Shown: positions 61,078 to 64,000 of the stretch, in pieces
Position numbering within the stretch: the first letter of the stretch is position 1
Layout of the letters: each line of letters opens with the position of its first letter
Source: Betaproteobacteria bacterium HGW-Betaproteobacteria-1
GTDB lineage: Bacteria > Pseudomonadota > Gammaproteobacteria > Burkholderiales > Methylophilaceae
Reading direction: 5' to 3'
NCBI GenBank assembly: GCA_002842435.1
Contig: PHCX01000001.1
Coordinates: 248,001 to 312,000 of the forward strand
Length of the DNA stretch: 64,000 nt
Made by a program: the position numbers and the translations under genes
Notes under the pieces: generated by a model
Told to the model about the DNA's origin: nothing
Database searches by the model: none
The model's input: only the letters and a program-made list of their open reading frames with translations

Positions 61078-61123
61078 GAGCGCTTTAAGAGAAAACCGAT
61101 GGAGTTTGCACAATGCAATTGGG
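61078..61123 (+). repeat. Left half of a duplicated slmA 3' tail
   Basis: The stretch, including a 22-bp exact match beginning at 61093 (AAACCGATGGAGTTTGCACA and onwards), repeats the end of slmA (from about 60953) and breaks off after TTGGG, where a run of eight G begins at 61121. Confidence 0.8.
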
Positions 61124-61151
61124 GGGGGCTCCTAGACACTCTTGTAGGTAA

Positions 61152-61688
61152 CTATCGAGACACACGCCTAGTTGGAAACTGATAAAACGCTTTGCCGTAT
61201 TTTGAAGAGTTAACAATTTTTTGGGTTCTAAACATGATTTCCTTTCCTGAAACCGTTTTCACCTCTAACACACTATGCTCCCAGAGGTCGCCACGAATTA
61301 ATGCACTAGATACTTTTTCTCCAATTTTTTCCTGTAATTTTGTCACATAAGCATCTAGGCTCTCTCTAGCCATGAACTTCGAGCATTTAATTATTTTTTG
61401 TATTTTTTCTTCGTTTAGCTTAACCGGACTTGGTGCATTCCAATAATTCTTATCCTTGAAATCTATAAAACTAATTGCGTAATGATATTCAAGTATATCC
61501 ACCCCATATCTTGGATTAGGCCATGTTTTATTTATGTCCATATCATTGAGCTCTAACTTCTTTACTAACATTTCGATCTGATTCTTCTTATCCAAAGCGC
61601 ATTTTTCTTCAAATTCTGCAAAATACGGTTTAAGTTGCTCCCTTAACTCATGTAGAGCCTCGTTAAAATCTTTTACCTTTTTGTCCAC
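61152..61688 (-). CDS. Orphan AT-rich protein of unknown function
   Basis: The 178-residue protein starts GTG with GGGAG six bases upstream. It is Lys/Glu-rich, largely helical at the N-terminus (VKDFNEALHELREQLKPYFAEFEEKCALDKKNQIEMLVKKLEL), with no signal peptide or membrane helix. I recognise no family. Base composition and codon use differ sharply from the neighbours (AT-rich), and it lies wholly inside the segment that splits the duplicated slmA tail, so it is probably acquired cargo. Confidence 0.75.
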   Translation of the reverse strand: MDKKVKDFNEALHELREQLKPYFAEFEEKCALDKKNQIEMLVKKLELNDMDINKTWPNPRYGVDILEYHYAISFIDFKDKNYWNAPSPVKLNEEKIQKIIKCSKFMARESLDAYVTKLQEKIGEKVSSALIRGDLWEHSVLEVKTVSGKEIMFRTQKIVNSSKYGKAFYQFPTRRVSR

Positions 61689-61837
61689 TTTGTACTCCCT
61701 AAATGTATTTTCCCAGAGTTTTTCGGGCAGAAATTAGTCACTTAAAGAATACCACCAATAGATAAAATTAACAAATTAATCAAATACTTATAAATATGTT
61801 AGCTACCTTTTAGTATGTGTGCAGTGAGACTAGAGTC

Positions 61838-61940
61838 GAGCAGGATGAGCAGATGGCTTTAGTGTCTGCCCACGCGAACAATGGTCGTGAATACGGTCTA
61901 ATCGATGGGCAAGCAAAAAGACACTTGCCCACCCTACTTT
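61838..61940. repeat. Dispersed repeat, copy 1
   Basis: About 100 bp roughly 80% identical to 62221-62334, sharing GTGAATACGGTCTAATC and CACTTGCCCACCCTACTT. It forms the right end of the inserted segment. Confidence 0.8.
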
Positions 61941-61972
61941 ACTGGGAATGTTCTGCTAGGAATAAAAGGCTG
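61941..61972 (+). repeat. Right half of a duplicated slmA 3' tail
   Basis: TGGGAATGTTCTGCTAGGAA (61941-61960) exactly repeats the slmA stop region at ~60997-61016, and AGGCTGCG follows as it does after slmA. Confidence 0.8.
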
Positions 61973-61998
61973 CGACGATAAGTGTTGCGCAACTGAAA

Positions 61999-62026
61999 AC
62001 AAAAAGCCCCGACTAATCGGGGCTTT
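61999..62026 (-). terminator. Terminator after tRNA-Val
   Basis: On the minus strand AAAGCCCCGA and TCGGGGCTTT pair around TTAG with TTTTTGTTTTC following; it starts 9 bases after the tRNA CCA end. Confidence 0.9.
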
Positions 62027-62034
62027 GAATGACA

Positions 62035-62109
62035 TGGTGGGCAGTACTGGGTTCGAACCAGTGACCCCTGCCGTGTGAAGGCAGTGCTCTACCACTGAGC
62101 TAACCGCCC
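62035..62109 (-). tRNA. tRNA-Val (anticodon CAC)
   Basis: The 75-nt minus-strand sequence folds as a cloverleaf: acceptor GGGCGGT/ACTGCCC, D-arm AGCTCAGTGGTAGAGC, anticodon stem CTGCC/GGCAG with loop TTCACAC, T-arm with GGTTCGAACC, and an encoded CCA. CAC reads the Val codon GUG. Confidence 0.95.
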
Positions 62110-62220
62110 ATGCGAGAGGCGCGTATTGAATCACAAAACGCGAAAAACGCAAAGATGTAACTCACACACAGTATGGAATTGTCCTAATTATTCTTCGTTC
62201 TCAGCAAATTTTGGTTCGGG

Positions 62221-62334
62221 CAAGCAGGGTGAGCAGGGCAAGCAGGCGGCTTTATTGTCTGCCGACGCGGGCAATAATCGTGAATACGGTCTAATCTGTG
62301 GGCACAAACAAAAGGCACTTGCCCACCCTACTTG
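62221..62334. repeat. Dispersed repeat, copy 2
   Basis: Same family and orientation as 61838-61940; the two copies flank tRNA-Val. Both end in CACTTGCCCACCCTACTT, a widespread style of intergenic repeat. Confidence 0.8.
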
Positions 62335-62372
62335 ACTTGCGCAACGGCTTTTCAGGTCAGCGGGTGTAACCG

Positions 62373-63155
62373 CTATAAGACATTCATGATTCCTCGGCAT
62401 TGCGGGAAGTTTGTACAACCCCAAAATTGCTTACCGATATTCTGACCTTTCTTAGTTTCCCGCAATACCATCGAGCCACCACATTTTGGGCAGCTTGGAA
62501 CATCGTTATTTTCTTTTTTAGCAACGATGTTTTTTACATGTCTAACATGCTCACGATTTGTCTTAAATGATGGCGTCAGCCTTCCTTGTTCTATTTTGTT
62601 CGCGATTTCGATTACTTGTGAGTCAGTAAGAACTGGCGTTTTCTTTGATTTGATATAACTCACATAGCCTGCACCGTAAGTCACATTTACAGGCATTGAT
62701 GTTTTGAATGTGCTATCACCAACAAAAACAACTACAGAATGCACGTGTTGCTCATTCAGGCCCAACACGGACTCTAGTGTTTTTACATGCTTATAGTTCT
62801 GATGTAATGGGTTTTGAAATTTGCTTGAGTGCTTATAAATCTTTTGAGTCCATGTCTTTTGGTTGGGGCTACCGAATATCCACCCTTTAATGTTTTTAGT
62901 TTCAACTACGAAAACGCCAAACTCCGAGACGATGATGTGATCAATCTGCGTGCTTCCATCTTCAGTTTGTAGAGTCACATTCTTGATCAGATGGTATTTT
63001 TTATTATCTAGTAGGAATTTTGCTGACAAATTGACAATGAACTCGCCAACAACACCTTTGAACCAAGGAGACTTGATAACCCCCGCTAGAATCGCGATTG
63101 GTATCAGATATAAAAGAACACCGATTATTTGATTTATGATTGGTGAGAAATTCAT
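62373..63155 (-). CDS. NERD-domain protein with C-terminal topoisomerase-type zinc finger
   Basis: The 260-residue protein has an N-terminal membrane helix (~8-25), a NERD nuclease-related domain (~34-150, GEFIVNLSAKFLL, TQIDHIIVSEFGVFVVETKNIKGWIFG, carrying the Asp and E-x-K of PD-(D/E)xK folds) and a C4 zinc finger (CPKCGGSMVLRETKKG...FWGCTNFPQC). Such proteins are common in accessory regions and may cut or process DNA; the role here is unknown. AT-rich compared with core genes. Confidence 0.9.
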   Translation of the reverse strand: MNFSPIINQIIGVLLYLIPIAILAGVIKSPWFKGVVGEFIVNLSAKFLLDNKKYHLIKNVTLQTEDGSTQIDHIIVSEFGVFVVETKNIKGWIFGSPNQKTWTQKIYKHSSKFQNPLHQNYKHVKTLESVLGLNEQHVHSVVVFVGDSTFKTSMPVNVTYGAGYVSYIKSKKTPVLTDSQVIEIANKIEQGRLTPSFKTNREHVRHVKNIVAKKENNDVPSCPKCGGSMVLRETKKGQNIGKQFWGCTNFPQCRGIMNVL

Positions 63156-63324
63156 TCTACGATCTCGCTTTATTCACATAAGATTCTTCTTCAAAACTCG
63201 CCGGAAACTGGAGACTTATACAGGCTTATAGGTATAAGTTTGTATGTGGTAAACCAAGACTACAACTTTACGTTCTTGTAGACTACGTAATCAAACATCA
63301 AATCACTTAAATAAATATCCATCT

Positions 63325-64000
63325 ATGATCGTCAATTACAAAAAAATAATTTCGCTTCATTTTTTCATCGCTTATCTTTTATTTCCCACAAGCATATTTG
63401 CTAACGATATGTGCCAAAAAATAGGTGAGGTAGTGAAAGGGAAGTGGGAATTTGATGATTCACGTACGTTCAGTTTCATTGCAGGTCAGCCAAAGCTCAT
63501 ACTCGACAACAAAGAACTTGAAATTAGTAGCTGTCTAGTTACTCGTATTAGCGCTTTGTTTTTCATAGATAACAACATGGTAAATATCCGTTTCAACAGT
63601 AACAGGCAACCTGAAAACATTTATATAAATCGTAAATTTTATAAAGTTACCCAGCACACTCTCTCTGAGCCAACAGAAGCTCCGGAACACATTAACCCTG
63701 CTGATCACTTCGTGGCACACACAAGTACAAACTATCCAAACCTATATCAGATTATGCAACGTGAGGATATTGCCAAAGCCTTCGGAACAATTGCATACAA
63801 ATTTTCTCCACAACTCAAGATCGAAACCCGCGAATGCGGCACAATTAATGCGTTTTACTCACCATCAACAAAAATAATTACTCTCTGTTATGAATACCTT
63901 GATAACGGTGACAAGGCTATTGAGCAAACCTACGGCGATGCACCGATTCCCATTAAAGCCAACATGAAGACTGGGATTCTGGCTGGAGTATTGCTACATG
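63325..64000 (+). CDS. DUF4344-like putative metallopeptidase, truncated by window edge
   Basis: From the ATG at 63325 an open frame of 225 codons leaves the window. It starts with a signal peptide (IISLHFFIAYLLFPTSIFA). The last part, ETRECGTINAFYSPSTKIITLCYE...GVLLH, resembles the DUF4344 metallopeptidase domain, where an HExxH zinc motif follows; the window ends exactly at the expected first His. No ribosome site is obvious. AT-rich, probably part of the acquired region. Confidence 0.65.
   Translation, partial: MIVNYKKIISLHFFIAYLLFPTSIFANDMCQKIGEVVKGKWEFDDSRTFSFIAGQPKLILDNKELEISSCLVTRISALFFIDNNMVNIRFNSNRQPENIYINRKFYKVTQHTLSEPTEAPEHINPADHFVAHTSTNYPNLYQIMQREDIAKAFGTIAYKFSPQLKIETRECGTINAFYSPSTKIITLCYEYLDNGDKAIEQTYGDAPIPIKANMKTGILAGVLLH

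Larger units (their letters stand above)
61689..62034. other. 346-bp non-coding region between orphan gene and tRNA-Val
   Basis: AT-rich upstream region of the orphan gene, then the dispersed repeat (61838-61940), the right half of the slmA tail duplicate and the tRNA terminator. No gene is seen. Confidence 0.6.

Noticed and set aside
62035..62109. tRNA-Val as the attachment site of an integrative element
   Set aside because: No integrase gene and no repeat of the tRNA 3' end were seen on either side within the window.

Overview
The window is a 64 kb stretch of a betaproteobacterial chromosome with moderately high GC. The housekeeping neighbourhoods point to this: rplU-rpmA-obgE-proB, pilD-coaE-zapD-yacG, dciA/M23 peptidase/secA, a tkt-gap-pgk-pyk-purC run, and slmA next to a HAD nucleotidase. 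The combination of formate-THF ligase, a proton-pumping pyrophosphatase and a SlmA-type regulator would fit the order Nitrosomonadales (Methylophilaceae or a relative). That placement is inference; no rRNA gene is present to fix it.

Region 1 (1-20.2 kb) is an accessory-looking block transcribed almost entirely on the minus strand. In transcription order it reads fecI2, fecR2, TonB-dependent transducer 2, a 72-aa unknown, exbB, exbD, tonB, then fecI1, fecR1, then (after a plus-strand AAA ATPase gene) TonB-dependent transducer 1, a secreted Cys/Ser/Thr/Asn-rich protein of unknown family, a TPR protein with a glycosyltransferase-like C-terminus, and the type II secretion genes gspG and gspF, running off the left edge. 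The two receptors are paralogues of about 1,210 residues with STN signalling domains, and each carries an EF-hand-like Asp loop at the same place. Both fecI genes are preceded by the same control element: two 18-bp palindromes spaced 22 bp centre to centre. The arrangement reads as one regulated outer-membrane uptake system with its own energising complex, its own secretion machinery and a candidate exported partner protein.

Region 2 (20.3-36 kb) is core metabolism and cell biology: purK, purE, proB, obgE, rpmA, rplU, ispB, a prepilin peptidase, coaE, zapD, yacG, a PCuAC copper chaperone, an argJ-led four-gene operon (argJ, DUF815-type ATPase, Nudix-ThiE fusion, lipoprotein), and an orphan GAF-MshEN-T2SSE assembly ATPase.

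Region 3 (36-52 kb) holds secA with an M23 peptidase and dciA, a TSUP permease, a membrane H+-pyrophosphatase facing a soluble pyrophosphatase, and a long minus-strand series tkt, gap, pgk, pyk, purC, ykvA, can that links the pentose phosphate pathway, lower glycolysis, purine synthesis and bicarbonate supply.

Region 4 (52-61 kb) contains a redoxin, rsmE, an argA fused to an N-terminal HTH domain with an inverted repeat at its start codon, hsp20, an adenylate cyclase-PilZ fusion, fhs, argB, a HAD nucleotidase and slmA. Three arginine genes (argJ, argA, argB) lie scattered in the window.

Region 5 (61-64 kb) is AT-rich and looks acquired. The 3' tail of slmA is present a second time, split in two by about 0.8 kb that carries an orphan gene. 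A tRNA-Val, two copies of a dispersed ~100-bp repeat, a NERD-domain protein and the start of a DUF4344-like metallopeptidase follow.
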